Shown piece by piece: positions 1 to 8,091 of a stretch of 64,000 nucleotides of DNA. Origin of the DNA: JAQTNP01 sp964616145 (GTDB taxonomy: Bacteria; Patescibacteriota; Minisyncoccia; Minisyncoccales; PEYH01). The stretch is from NCBI GenBank assembly GCA_964616145.1, contig CAZTRD010000002.1, positions 1 to 64,000 of the forward strand, read 5' to 3'. Each line of letters begins with the position of its first letter. Positions within the stretch are counted from its first letter, which is position 1. Below the pieces are notes generated by a model. That model was given only the letters and a program-made list of their open reading frames with translations, searched no databases and had not been told where the DNA came from. The translations under genes and the position numbers were made by a program.

Positions 1-78
1 CACATGAAGTCTTTAATGGAAAACAAGAATGTTGCACTTTGGAATAGAATTCATGCTTTCCAAGGTACGGACTTTTAA
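1..78 (+). CDS. C-terminal end of an unidentified gene cut by the window edge
   Basis: Frame 1 is open from the first base to a TAA at 76-78, encoding about 25 residues ending in HAFQGTDF. It would be the 3' end of a plus-strand gene that converges with the HicA-like gene. It is too short to identify, and a chance open stretch cannot be excluded. Confidence 0.35.
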   Translation, partial: HMKSLMENKNVALWNRIHAFQGTDF

Positions 79-109
79 ATTATCTGAATATATCCCTAAT
101 TCTTTATTT

Positions 110-409
110 CTATGAAATACAACATTTCCTTCTTTTCCTATCTGTTTTTCTCAATGATCGCCATAGATCCCAATGTTCTTTTGGATACCCCGAAGCTCTC
201 ATCACTGAATCTCTCATGGTCCCATCTGTAAGTTGTAAGCGATGTACAGGGAAAGCGACTTGGGAATCTTCTCCATTTGGTTTTTTCCCAATCCAATAGC
301 AATCATCGCCATTGTATTTGTCTCCTTTTTTAAATCCGTGCGCTTCTAAAAAATCTGCTACTAATTCAGGCCTCCAGGTTCCAATTTTATAATGAATCTT
401 AGCAACCAT
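110..409 (-). CDS. HicA-like mRNA interferase (toxin)
   Basis: This 99-residue protein resembles the small HicA/YcfA double-stranded-RNA-binding toxin fold. Near the N-terminus it has a helix ending in FLEAHGFKKGD. A central beta-strand carries the likely catalytic histidine in FPVHRLQL, followed by a GTMRDSVMRASGY helix, matching the family pattern of small residues plus one His and then a Gly-Thr helix. HicA enzymes cleave mRNA until neutralised by HicB. The gene starts 3 bases after the stop of the HicB-like gene, so the pair is translationally coupled. The central sequence diverges from textbook HicA, so family membership is likely but not certain. Confidence 0.55.
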   Translation of the reverse strand: MVAKIHYKIGTWRPELVADFLEAHGFKKGDKYNGDDCYWIGKKPNGEDSQVAFPVHRLQLTDGTMRDSVMRASGYPKEHWDLWRSLRKTDRKRRKCCIS

Positions 410-412
410 GAA

Positions 413-778
413 TTAAGAAATTAAAGCCGGGATTTTATTATTTTCTGTCGTTCGTAGTCTCCAAAAACGTTCTCTGTTTAGTATTTCCTCCCATTTCCTG
501 TGTACTTCTTCTACTTCTTCCGTTTTCTTTATTTCTTGGAATAATAATTGATATTTTTTTGGTAAAGATTGATTAAGCAAGTCATCGCTAAGATTATTTT
601 CTACTACCGAACGGTAATAATTAAAGGCTAGTTTATTAATTTGCTTTATCAATTCAAGGGGTTCTGTTCCTTCTCTTATCAGGCCTAATTCAAAACAAAA
701 AGTACTATACCATCCCCTTTTTGATTTTGAAGGAACTAATAAAAATCGGAATATGGATTTTTGTTTTGTATTCCTCAT
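413..778 (-). CDS. HicB-like antitoxin
   Basis: This 121-residue protein sits directly upstream of the HicA-like gene. Residues about 10-55 (FRFLLVPS, then a stretch around CFELGLIREGTEP and helix LELIKQINKLAFNYY) follow the HicB pattern: a strand, a Glu-Gly turn, then an amphipathic helix. HicB proteins bind and block HicA and usually repress their own operon through a C-terminal DNA-binding part. Here the C-terminal half is helical and charged with no clear Arc or HTH motif. Antitoxin-first order and a 3-base gap fit a HicBA module. Confidence rests on context as much as sequence. Confidence 0.5.
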   Translation of the reverse strand: MRNTKQKSIFRFLLVPSKSKRGWYSTFCFELGLIREGTEPLELIKQINKLAFNYYRSVVENNLSDDLLNQSLPKKYQLLFQEIKKTEEVEEVHRKWEEILNRERFWRLRTTENNKIPALIS

Positions 779-888
779 ATTTTTAATATGATCGCTTATT
801 GCTTTATAATAACACGTTTAAAAACGAAAACAATTGCTAAACCAATCATCTTTATATCTATCATATTATATCCTTATGTCAATTGCTC

Positions 889-917
889 TTGCTTTTTTGT
901 TTTTCTTCTGATATATT
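889..917 (+). promoter_or_regulatory. Candidate promoter of rpmE-prfA
   Basis: A TTGCTT -35 box at 889-894 and a TATATT -10 box at 912-917 are separated by 17 bases, upstream of the bL31 start at 939. The resulting 5' leader would be very short and has no clear SD. Confidence 0.5.
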
Positions 918-938
918 AAAAACCATTAAGAAAAAGTT

Positions 939-1169
939 ATGGCTAAAAAAGATATTCATCCGAAATATTATCCCAAAGCTAAAGTAAAATGTAGCTGTGG
1001 GAATGAATTTACCATTGGTTCTACAAAAGAAAATATTGAGATAGAAGTTTGTTCTGCCTGTCATCCGGTATTTACAGGAAAACAGAAAATACTAGATACT
1101 ATGGGTCAAATTCAGAAATTCAAGAACCGCGTTGAAAAAAGCGCCAAGATTAAAAAGAGCAAGGGTTAA
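939..1169 (+). CDS. rpmE: 50S ribosomal protein bL31
   Basis: A 76-residue bL31 of the zinc-binding (C+) type. CSCGNEF and EVCSACHPVFTGKQ supply four cysteines, and the second is the family signature. bL31 sits at the central protuberance of the large subunit and bridges to the 30S head. The C-terminus is a lysine-rich tail. The start is the ATG after AAGAAAAAGTT, which is at best a weak ribosome site. The gene is followed by two hairpins and then prfA, an arrangement in which bL31 and RF1 may share a transcript. Confidence 0.95.
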   Translation: MAKKDIHPKYYPKAKVKCSCGNEFTIGSTKENIEIEVCSACHPVFTGKQKILDTMGQIQKFKNRVEKSAKIKKSKG

Positions 1170-1178
1170 TGATTCAAA

Positions 1179-1251
1179 GTCCCCTATTAACTATCTTGTA
1201 AAAGATAGTTTTAACGGGGACAGAAAACAAAGTTAAAAACTTTGTTTTTTT
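1179..1251 (+). terminator. Twin hairpins between rpmE and prfA
   Basis: The first hairpin pairs GTCCCC at 1179-1184 with GGGGAC at 1216-1221 and contains an inner stem of AACTATCTT with AAGATAGTT. The second (1224-1251) pairs ACAAAGTT with AACTTTGT and runs into seven T residues, a classic intrinsic terminator. Its T-run ends 6 bases before the prfA ATG, so prfA expression needs read-through or an undetected promoter. Confidence 0.7.
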
Positions 1252-1257
1252 ACTCAA

Positions 1258-2301
1258 ATGAAAACAGTCCAGGATCTTCAAAATGACTACAACCAGACAA
1301 TATCGCTTTTAGAGCAAGCTCAGTTGTCTTCTGATTGGAAAACTTTGGGCGAGTTGAATAAAAAGAAGGATAGCTTGGAAAAAGTTTTAAATCTTTTGAA
1401 CCAGTCAACTCAATTGGAAATAAAACTATCTCAGACAGAAGAGATAATCAATTCCAATCTTGACCAGGATTTGGTAACTCTGGCCAAGGAAGAAAAACCT
1501 TCTCTTTTGAATCAGCAATCTCAACTTCAAAAACAAATCCGAGAGATATTGGAAGACAAAAAGGAAGAAGAAAGCGATTCTGTAATAGTGGAGATAAGGG
1601 GAGGAACAGGAGGAGAGGAAGCAGCTCTCTTTGCTGCCAATCTATTCAATATGTATTTTAAATATGCTGATTCAAAACTCTGGCAGACAAGAATTTTAGA
1701 TAGTAGCAAAACAGAATTAGGAGGAATAAAGGAAATAGTATTTGAAATAAATGGAGCTGGAGCATATTCCAAAATGAAATATGAGGGAGGAGTTCATAGA
1801 GTTCAAAGAATCCCAGAAACGGAAAAATCAGGAAGAATACATACCTCTACCGCAGCAGTAGCGGTCTTACCAAAACCAACCAAATCACAAGTTACGATAA
1901 GACCGGATGAAATAATAATGGAAAACTATCATTCTTCAGGTCCTGGAGGACAATATGTAAATAAAAGGGAAACTGCTATCAGAATTACTCATATCCCGAC
2001 AGGGATAGTAGTTGCCTGCCAAACAGAGAGAAGTTTGGGAAGCAATAAAGAGAACGCTTTATCCATTCTTGAAGCCAAAATACTTCAAGCCCAAGAAGAA
2101 TCTCAAAATGAGAAACAACAGAATGATAGAAGATCACAAGTTGGCAAAATGGAAAGATCGGAAAAAATCAGAACATATAATTACCCTCAGGATAGAGTGA
2201 CCGATCACAGGATTAAAAAATCTTGGCACAATCTGGAAGATATAATGCTTGGAAAGTTAGATGAGATAATAGAAACGCTGGAAAGGGAATTAAATAAATA
2301 A
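1258..2301 (+). CDS. prfA: Peptide chain release factor 1
   Basis: RF1 reads UAA and UAG and releases the finished peptide from the ribosome. This 347-residue protein has the normal coiled N-terminal domain. The tripeptide anticodon region is RIPETEKSGR, whose PxT form is specific to RF1. The peptidyl-hydrolysis loop is SSGPGGQYVNKRETAI with the invariant GGQ. The start codon lies right behind a terminator T-run and has no SD. RF2 is also present at 54.0 kb, so both release factors work and UGA is an ordinary stop here. Confidence 0.95.
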   Translation: MKTVQDLQNDYNQTISLLEQAQLSSDWKTLGELNKKKDSLEKVLNLLNQSTQLEIKLSQTEEIINSNLDQDLVTLAKEEKPSLLNQQSQLQKQIREILEDKKEEESDSVIVEIRGGTGGEEAALFAANLFNMYFKYADSKLWQTRILDSSKTELGGIKEIVFEINGAGAYSKMKYEGGVHRVQRIPETEKSGRIHTSTAAVAVLPKPTKSQVTIRPDEIIMENYHSSGPGGQYVNKRETAIRITHIPTGIVVACQTERSLGSNKENALSILEAKILQAQEESQNEKQQNDRRSQVGKMERSEKIRTYNYPQDRVTDHRIKKSWHNLEDIMLGKLDEIIETLERELNK

Positions 2302-2310
2302 GACAAAAAT

Positions 2311-2331
2311 ACCGCAGAATGCGGTTTTTTT
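2311..2331 (+). terminator. Intrinsic terminator of prfA
   Basis: ACCGCA and TGCGGT form a 6-bp stem around a GAA loop, followed immediately by seven T residues. Confidence 0.9.
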
Positions 2332-2336
2332 GTTCC

Positions 2337-2364
2337 TTGACTATTTGATATTAAGGTATAGTAT
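2337..2364 (+). promoter_or_regulatory. Promoter of the 41-residue membrane protein
   Basis: TTGACT at 2337-2342 and TAGTAT at 2359-2364 are spaced by 16 bases. They lie directly behind the prfA terminator, giving the small GC-rich gene its own transcript. Confidence 0.65.
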
Positions 2365-2397
2365 TGAGGTAAGAACCTTAGGGAGGGAGTGATCGTT

Positions 2398-2523
2398 ATG
2401 CATACCGGAGAGTGGATGACCGGAACCGAGAGGCTCTACAAGAAGATTGGTCAGCTAGCTCTGATCGGACTCCTAACCATCTCGGCGATCGTAGCCGGCG
2501 TCCGGATTCTAGCGGGACGTTAG
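2398..2523 (+). CDS. Small single-span membrane protein, GC-rich unit
   Basis: A 41-residue ORF starts at ATG 2398 behind a strong GGGAGGGAG ribosome site. After a charged N-terminus (ERLYKKIGQ) comes one hydrophobic segment, LALIGLLTISAIVAGV, and a short RILAGR tail. The unit is complete: a promoter at 2337-2364 and a hairpin terminator at 2543-2576. Its GC content and SD differ sharply from the AT-rich neighbours, as in eight other genes in this window. The function is unknown. The alternative ORF in another frame (2412-2600) lacks an SD and runs through the terminator, so it was not chosen. Confidence 0.65.
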   Translation: MHTGEWMTGTERLYKKIGQLALIGLLTISAIVAGVRILAGR

Positions 2524-2542
2524 TTCCGACACGCGAGACCAG

Positions 2543-2576
2543 ACGAGCGGTTGCCACGTTGGCGCCGCTCGTTTCC
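2543..2576 (+). terminator. Terminator of the small GC-rich unit
   Basis: ACGAGCGG at 2543-2550 pairs with CCGCTCGT at 2565-2572, with an inner GCCA/TGGC stem, followed by TTTCC. It abuts the 3' end of the convergent transglycosylase gene. Confidence 0.75.
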
Positions 2577-4009
2577 TATTTCCCATTAAATACTCCTTGA
2601 TCTATCCATTCCTGCCATTGCGCTGCTTTATTCATAACAGAAGTTCTATAGCTTTTTCCTCCGGCGCGAACGCAAGTAGTTGTCATAGTGCTTGTTCCGC
2701 AAAGATAGGCAGTAACTGCTCCTATCTCTTTAGTCAATTTCTGCGAATCAGCTCCCCAATCCTTAAGATACAGGGCAGCTGCTAAAAATGCATCTTTAAC
2801 TCTCCAAGGATTGGCAGGGACAACTCCGTTTATAGCTTCTACTCTTGTTTTGTATTTTAAATTAAGCCAGGTAGAAGGCATAAATTGAGCTGGGCCCATG
2901 GCTCCTCCTGCCTGAATAGCATTTCCGCTAACAGAACAAGAAATCGGAGTGGTGTTTGGATCTAGCCCCAATTCTTTGGTAATTTGTTCAAAAGCAGACC
3001 AATTGCTTTTTGGCATAATCTGCTTCCAGGTAACATTAGGATATTTGCAGAATGTTTTTCCAGCGCAATTACATTGCCCTACGTTCTTTCCAATGGCAGA
3101 CTCCACTTCTAATAACCCAAGGATCAGGGCTGGCCTTACTCCTGTCTGATCCCCGGCATACTTTGCCAAAGCATATGCCTCCTCATAGCTTGGGGCCTCT
3201 GTATTCCCTATTTGGGCTAGTTCAAAGATTCTTTTTCTGATTTCCTGTGCTTTTTCTTGAGTTTCTTTAAGATATGCCTGGTATTTTTCTTCTTCGCCTT
3301 TTGTTTGAGTCAGTATAGTATTCTTAGTGCTCTTAAGTGATTCGTTCTCTTTGGCTTTTAAAGAGGAAACAACTACTTGTTTTTCCAAACTGTCTTTTTC
3401 TTCATCCAATGATTCCTTTTCTTCCTCTAATTGAATCTTTAGATTAGTGATATCTTCATATAGTTGCTGATGTCTGGAACTCAAAACGTCTAAATCAGTC
3501 AATTCATTAAAGAATCCTGAAAGATTTTCTTCTGATAACAGTATTTCTATTGTTGATATTCCATCATATTGAGCAATAACTCTTAAAAGTTCCGCTAACT
3601 TTACCTTGGTATCTTCTATCCTTCCTTGAGTTGTGGTAATTGAGGATTCTGTATCCTTAATTTGGAATTTTAAATCTTTAATCAACAAATTGTTATGCTG
3701 AATCTCAGCTTTCAATTTACTGATTTTGTTATTCAGATTGGTAATCTCTGTTTTTAATGTCTTTTGCTGCGCCTGGCTGGTAGCTATTTTCTTGCCATAT
3801 TCATCGCTTTGAGTTTGGAAATAGTCGAGACATTTTTTTAAAAAATCCTGGCATTGCAATTGTCCTAATTGCTGGCATTTGGTATCAATGGTATCAATAT
3901 TGCATTCTATCTCCAAGTCTTCCGCCTGAACGATATTCAAGAACACAAAATTAACGACAATTATTATCGTGGCTGCCCAAAAACCTTTTTTAAATAGTCC
4001 TTTACCCAT
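2576..4009 (-). CDS. Secreted coiled-coil lytic transglycosylase
   Basis: A 477-residue envelope protein. Residues about 10-28 are a signal peptide (FWAATIIIVVNFVFLNIVQA). Residues about 60-270 form a long coiled coil similar to EnvC/CwlO-type amidase activators. The C-terminal 200 residues are a MltB/SLT-like lysozyme fold: the likely catalytic Glu lies in LLEVESAIGKNVG, and the family signature is GGAMGPAQFMPSTW. Such enzymes cleave the glycan strands of peptidoglycan. The combination suggests a hydrolase regulated through its coiled coil, possibly by FtsEX (53 kb). That link is inference. Confidence 0.85.
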   Translation of the reverse strand: MGKGLFKKGFWAATIIIVVNFVFLNIVQAEDLEIECNIDTIDTKCQQLGQLQCQDFLKKCLDYFQTQSDEYGKKIATSQAQQKTLKTEITNLNNKISKLKAEIQHNNLLIKDLKFQIKDTESSITTTQGRIEDTKVKLAELLRVIAQYDGISTIEILLSEENLSGFFNELTDLDVLSSRHQQLYEDITNLKIQLEEEKESLDEEKDSLEKQVVVSSLKAKENESLKSTKNTILTQTKGEEEKYQAYLKETQEKAQEIRKRIFELAQIGNTEAPSYEEAYALAKYAGDQTGVRPALILGLLEVESAIGKNVGQCNCAGKTFCKYPNVTWKQIMPKSNWSAFEQITKELGLDPNTTPISCSVSGNAIQAGGAMGPAQFMPSTWLNLKYKTRVEAINGVVPANPWRVKDAFLAAALYLKDWGADSQKLTKEIGAVTAYLCGTSTMTTTCVRAGGKSYRTSVMNKAAQWQEWIDQGVFNGK

Positions 4010-4027
4010 TTTAGAAAGAATAATTTA

Positions 4028-4693
4028 TTATTCTTTTGGAACTTCTTCTTTAACTTCTGGCTCCTCTGTCTCTTCTTTCTTTTCCCTGATAAGTTCGGGC
4101 TCTCCGGCTTCTGGTTCTGCGGTCTTTTTAAGCTCTGCCTCTACATCTGTTGGAGGAGCGATTGAAACAATTATATCATTGATATCCCTTGATATTTCTA
4201 CTCCTTCAGGGATATTCAAATCCTTGATTTTTATCTCGTCATGAATATTTGCCAATCCGCTGACATCAACATATATTTCATGGGGCAAATCCATTGGCAA
4301 GGCCTTTACCTTTATATCTGAGAAATTCTTTACTAATGTTCCGCCCAATTCTTTTATCGCAGGGGCAATCCCTGTGATGACTAATGGAACATCAGCTTCA
4401 ACTTTCTTGGTTAAATCTGGTTGATACAAATCAACATGGATAATCTTGCCTGTCACCGGAGATCTCTGGATCTCATGGATAAGAATTGTATGTTTATCCT
4501 TTTGCCCCTCAACTTCTAAATTGATAACAGATGTTTCTCCTGTTTTGGCCAATGTTTTTTCAAATTCCTTTTGGTTTAATGACAAGGTTTGGTTTTTCGT
4601 CTTGGGACCGTATAAAACAGCAGGTAATGAATCTGATTTTTTATCTTCTCTGGCTTTTGCTTGCAAAGTTAAAATCTCCTGTTTATTTGTCAT
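4028..4693 (-). CDS. rplY: 50S ribosomal protein bL25 (CTC family)
   Basis: A 221-residue bL25 of the long TL5/CTC type. The N-terminal domain (about 1-90, with LPAVLYGP and RSPVTGKIIHVDLYQ) binds 5S rRNA. A C-terminal beta domain follows (about 95-185, with GGTLVKNFSDIKVKALP). The tail is a Glu-rich low-complexity extension ending in EVPKE. The start codon overlaps the 3' end of a 45-residue membrane protein gene by 11 bases, so the two are probably translationally coupled. Confidence 0.93.
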   Translation of the reverse strand: MTNKQEILTLQAKAREDKKSDSLPAVLYGPKTKNQTLSLNQKEFEKTLAKTGETSVINLEVEGQKDKHTILIHEIQRSPVTGKIIHVDLYQPDLTKKVEADVPLVITGIAPAIKELGGTLVKNFSDIKVKALPMDLPHEIYVDVSGLANIHDEIKIKDLNIPEGVEISRDINDIIVSIAPPTDVEAELKKTAEPEAGEPELIREKKEETEEPEVKEEVPKE

Positions 4694-4820
4694 ATGATTG
4701 GCTTGCTGTTGCTGACATGGTGTTAATTATTTCTTCCTGGGTTGGCTTCTGAGCCGTAAAAACAAGCAATAACAGGATGATAAAGACCACTATTGTGATA
4801 AAATCTATTAATTTTGCCAT
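4683..4820 (-). CDS. Small membrane protein overlapping rplY
   Basis: A 45-residue ORF starts at ATG 4820 with a hydrophobic segment (FITIVVFIILLLLVFTA) after a short N-terminus, then a polar tail ending SQSYDK. The last 11 bases overlap the bL25 start codon region. The size suggests a single-span inner-membrane peptide of unknown role. Confidence 0.55.
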   Translation of the reverse strand: MAKLIDFITIVVFIILLLLVFTAQKPTQEEIINTMSATASQSYDK

Positions 4821-4865
4821 AGTAAGTTGAATTATAGCAGAAAACGCAAAGGAAATCAAGGGTTA

Positions 4866-4892
4866 ACACAAAGAGCATCGTTAAGATGCTCC
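4866..4892 (-). terminator. Hairpin downstream of the 29-residue ORF
   Basis: On the minus strand GAGCATC and GATGCTC form a 7-bp stem with a TTAAC loop, followed by TTTGTGTT. The T-run is imperfect. It separates the 29-residue ORF from the rplY pair. Confidence 0.6.
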
Positions 4893-4914
4893 TTGATAGA
4901 TTCTTAAAAAATAG

Positions 4915-5004
4915 TTATTTCTTTTTCTTGAAAACAAAGAATATCGCAGCCACAGCTATTATGGCTAATACGATGAAGATAATCGCTGTAATAGTTGAAT
5001 CCAT
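4915..5004 (-). CDS. 29-residue membrane peptide
   Basis: ATG at 5004 opens a short frame: MDSTITA, a hydrophobic helix (IIFIVLAIIAVAAIFFVF) and a KKKK end. It has a recognisable promoter at 5061-5088 and a hairpin after its stop, so it is a plausible stand-alone gene. The positive C-terminus suggests an N-out, C-in single-span peptide. The function is unknown. Confidence 0.5.
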   Translation of the reverse strand: MDSTITAIIFIVLAIIAVAAIFFVFKKKK

Positions 5005-5060
5005 TTTTTTGAATATTTAATGATTTAAGACGACCTTTCCAGATAAATTATCATATATTA

Positions 5061-5088
5061 ATGATACTACAGTATTTCAAATGGTCAA
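5061..5088 (-). promoter_or_regulatory. Promoter of the 29-residue membrane peptide
   Basis: On the minus strand TTGACC (5083-5088) and TATCAT (5061-5066) are 16 bases apart, just beyond the murC stop codon. Confidence 0.5.
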
Positions 5089-5093
5089 TCCAG

Positions 5094-6428
5094 TTATTCA
5101 CCTTTAACCATCTGATCTGCTAAAAGATATATATCCCCTGCCCCCATAAAGACAATTATATCTCCGCTAAAGCTTTCTAAAATATATCTTTTGATATCTT
5201 TGAGATTGAAAAACGATATTGTTTTCTCTCCTCTGCTATCCAGCGTTTCTGAAAGCTTTTTGGAAGAAACTTTTGCTTTTAATAGTTTGCTTTCCCTGCC
5301 AGCCACTTCATATATCGGAGCTAAAATCAAATTATCCAAATCCAATTTGGATAATACTCTCACAAAATCATTAAAGAGATAGTAAGTTCTCTGATATTGG
5401 TGGGGCTGGAATATTAACCATATCTTTTTCCCAGCATATTTTTCTTTAATGGCGCTGACAGTCAAATCCACTTCTGTTGGATGATGGCCATAATCAGAGA
5501 TTACAGTCACTTTTCTGTTTTTGAAGTTAATGACATGGGCTTCCATTCTTCTCCAGGCACCTGTATATGAAGATAGCGCCCGCAAGGTAACAGAATCCTT
5601 AATCTTTAAAGCTCTGGCGCAGGATAGAACAGCCAAGGCATTCGAAACATTATGCACTCCGGGTATTTTTAATTTCTTTTTTAAGATTGGATTTTCTTTT
5701 TGCTTTAAAGAATAGTAAATTACCTTACCAATTCTTTCTTGTTTTTTGGCAATTTCTAAAACATTTTCATTATCTTTATTAGCAATAAAAATTCCGTCTT
5801 TTTTTAAAAAAGAAATAAATTTAGAAAATGTTTTTAAGATATTTGATAGATTTTTGTAATAATCAAGATGTTCTGGCTCAATATTGGTTGTGATGATAAT
5901 TTTGGGACGATAATTCAAAAAAGAAGCCTTGAATTCATCTGCTTCTATCAAAAGAATATCTTTGCCCATCCTGAAATTAGTATTACCAAACTCCCTTAAT
6001 TTTGTTCCGATAATTACAGTGGGGTCCAACCCTGCTTTGATTAGAACATTAGCTAACATTGCCGTAGTCGTGCTTTTTCCATGAGCTCCGCTCACTGCGA
6101 TGGTAAAATGTGATTTAGTAAGCTCTCCTAATGCTTTAGGATAGCTCATTGTTTTAATCTTTAATCTCTTTGCCTCTCTTAACTCCGGGTTGCTGTCTTC
6201 TATGGCTGGAGTGAAAATAACTAAAGAAATATCTTTTGATATGTTTTCTTTTTTCTGGCCGATAAAGATTTTAACTCCCTTTTTCTTTAAGAATTCGGTT
6301 ATCTCAGAAAAAGAAACATCAGAGCCAGAAATATTAAATTCTTTAGCCAGATAGTATTGAGCCAAAGAAGATGTCCCTATCCCTCCTATTCCGATAAAAT
6401 GTACCCTATTCTTCATTTGATAGCTCAA
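5094..6428 (-). CDS. murC: UDP-N-acetylmuramate--L-alanine ligase
   Basis: MurC adds L-alanine to UDP-MurNAc in the cytoplasm, the first peptide step of peptidoglycan synthesis. The 444-residue protein has the N-terminal Rossmann motif FIGIGGIGTSSLAQ, the ATP loop SGAHGKSTTTAML, and the Mur ligase central and C-terminal domains (ISDYGHHPTEV is the MurC signature). Length is normal. The start overlaps the end of thpR by 23 bases. MKNRV four codons later would be an equally good start by homology. Confidence 0.95.
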   Translation of the reverse strand: MSYQMKNRVHFIGIGGIGTSSLAQYYLAKEFNISGSDVSFSEITEFLKKKGVKIFIGQKKENISKDISLVIFTPAIEDSNPELREAKRLKIKTMSYPKALGELTKSHFTIAVSGAHGKSTTTAMLANVLIKAGLDPTVIIGTKLREFGNTNFRMGKDILLIEADEFKASFLNYRPKIIITTNIEPEHLDYYKNLSNILKTFSKFISFLKKDGIFIANKDNENVLEIAKKQERIGKVIYYSLKQKENPILKKKLKIPGVHNVSNALAVLSCARALKIKDSVTLRALSSYTGAWRRMEAHVINFKNRKVTVISDYGHHPTEVDLTVSAIKEKYAGKKIWLIFQPHQYQRTYYLFNDFVRVLSKLDLDNLILAPIYEVAGRESKLLKAKVSSKKLSETLDSRGEKTISFFNLKDIKRYILESFSGDIIVFMGAGDIYLLADQMVKGE

Positions 6429-6978
6429 AGGAATCCAGAATAGTATATTCTGGACCTCCTCTCTTTAATTCGCTTTCCATGATCTCTATTGTATTTACCT
6501 CAAACCTGATATTTAACATTTCATCAATTGTAGGCATTTCTTCCAATTTCTGAAATTCCCATTGCTTTATCCTGGCTAATGTAACATGAAAGAAAAATGG
6601 TTTGTTTTCTTTTTCCTTGTATTGAAAGGAATCCAGATTGAAGATTTTCTGTTCTAATTCTTTTTGCAGAGAAAAAAGATTGCTATCCCCTTCTCCTTCA
6701 ATCCAAACCATTCTTGGAATACCTTTTTGGTTTTCACTAAAACAAGCTTTCTTCAAGTTAACAACAAAAGATTTTTGCTTTTCGCAAACTTCCTGAATAG
6801 TTTTAATTGTCTGGCTTAATTGATTATCATCAAGGTTTCCCAAAAACAGCAAAGTGATATGCAAATTATCCGGTTTTACCCATTTTGCCGGGATTTCCTG
6901 ATATTTATCCTTGAATGTCAAAAGCTTTCTTTTAACATTTTCCGGGAGGTTAATAGATAAAAATATCCTGTGAAGCAT
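6406..6978 (-). CDS. thpR: RNA 2',3'-cyclic phosphodiesterase
   Basis: A 190-residue member of the 2H phosphoesterase (LigT/ThpR) family. Both catalytic HxT motifs are present: HITLLFLGN at about residue 40 and HVTLARIK at about residue 130. The family hydrolyses 2',3'-cyclic phosphate ends of RNA and can ligate tRNA halves in vitro. It is upstream of murC and overlaps it, so they are co-transcribed although functionally unrelated. Confidence 0.9.
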   Translation of the reverse strand: MLHRIFLSINLPENVKRKLLTFKDKYQEIPAKWVKPDNLHITLLFLGNLDDNQLSQTIKTIQEVCEKQKSFVVNLKKACFSENQKGIPRMVWIEGEGDSNLFSLQKELEQKIFNLDSFQYKEKENKPFFFHVTLARIKQWEFQKLEEMPTIDEMLNIRFEVNTIEIMESELKRGGPEYTILDSFELSNEE

Positions 6979-7072
6979 ATATTTAACTTAACACAAATGG
7001 ATAAAAAGAGAAGACCGAGCCACAATTCCGACATGTCTTTTTATCACTCCAAATTTGTAGTAGAATAAAACA

Positions 7073-8089
7073 ATGCAAGAAGCATTGCTTTGGGAGAAAA
7101 AAGAATCAAGGAAGGTTAAATGCCTTAATTGTTCTCATTATTGCGTAATCAACGAAGGCAATCTTGGAATTTGCAATGTAAGGCAGAATATCAAAGGCAA
7201 ACTATACTCTTTAAACCATGGTTTGATCTGCGCTATTGGGATTGATCCAATAGAAAAGAAACCATTATTCCATTTTCTTCCGGGAACCAATACTTTTTCT
7301 TTTGCCGCTCCTGGGTGCAATTTTGCTTGCGCCAATTGCCAGAATTGGCAGATATCTCAAGGGCCAAAAATATTAAAGAAGGTTAATGGAGAAACTATCT
7401 TGTCAAAAGAAATTGTAAACAAAGCAAAAGAGTCCAATTGTCCTTCTATCTCATATACCTATACAGAACCGACAATCTTTTCTGAATACGCAATTGAAAC
7501 AATGAAAATTGCAAAAAAAGCAGGTTTAAAAAACATCTGGATCAGCAATGGATATTTTTCCAAAGAATTGTTAAAAGAGATAATTCCCCTGCTTGATGCG
7601 GTAAATATTGATTTAAAATCTTTTGATGAGAATTTCTATCAAAAGAACTGTTCTGCCAAGCTTTGGCCGATTATAGACAATTTAAGAACTTTAAAAAAGA
7701 AAGGTGTTTGGGTAGAAGTCACGACTCTTTTAATTCCTGGGGTGAATGATAAAAAGACGGAATTGAGGGAAATCGCCAAATACATCAGAGAAGAATTAGG
7801 ATCAAATGTTCCATGGCATATTACCAGATTTTTCGGCCAGTATTCATGGAAGATGAAGAATATACCTGATACAACCTTAGAAAAACTGGTTGAAGCCAGA
7901 AATATCGGTTTGGAAGAAGGATTATACTATGTATATCTTGGCAATGTTCCGGGAATTGATTCGGAAGATACATATTGCCCTCATTGCAAGGAAAAACTAA
8001 TAGACAGAAACGGATATGATATTCAGCGCTATGATTTATCTGGAAAATGTTCGAATTGTTTGTATAAACTAGATGGATTAATTCAATAA
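7073..8089 (+). CDS. amrS: AmmeMemoRadiSam system radical SAM enzyme
   Basis: A 338-residue radical SAM protein. The 4Fe-4S motif CNFACANC lies at about residue 82-89. Upstream CLNCSHYC and downstream CPHCKEKL and CSNC provide extra cysteine pairs, as in the PflA-like AmrS family. The substrate is unknown. It begins a tight operon with the Memo-like and AMMECR1-like genes (gaps of 2 and -4 bases), the conserved trio that gives the system its name. A divergent promoter region lies at 6979-7072, and no SD is seen. Confidence 0.92.
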   Translation: MQEALLWEKKESRKVKCLNCSHYCVINEGNLGICNVRQNIKGKLYSLNHGLICAIGIDPIEKKPLFHFLPGTNTFSFAAPGCNFACANCQNWQISQGPKILKKVNGETILSKEIVNKAKESNCPSISYTYTEPTIFSEYAIETMKIAKKAGLKNIWISNGYFSKELLKEIIPLLDAVNIDLKSFDENFYQKNCSAKLWPIIDNLRTLKKKGVWVEVTTLLIPGVNDKKTELREIAKYIREELGSNVPWHITRFFGQYSWKMKNIPDTTLEKLVEARNIGLEEGLYYVYLGNVPGIDSEDTYCPHCKEKLIDRNGYDIQRYDLSGKCSNCLYKLDGLIQ

Positions 8090-8091
8090 AC

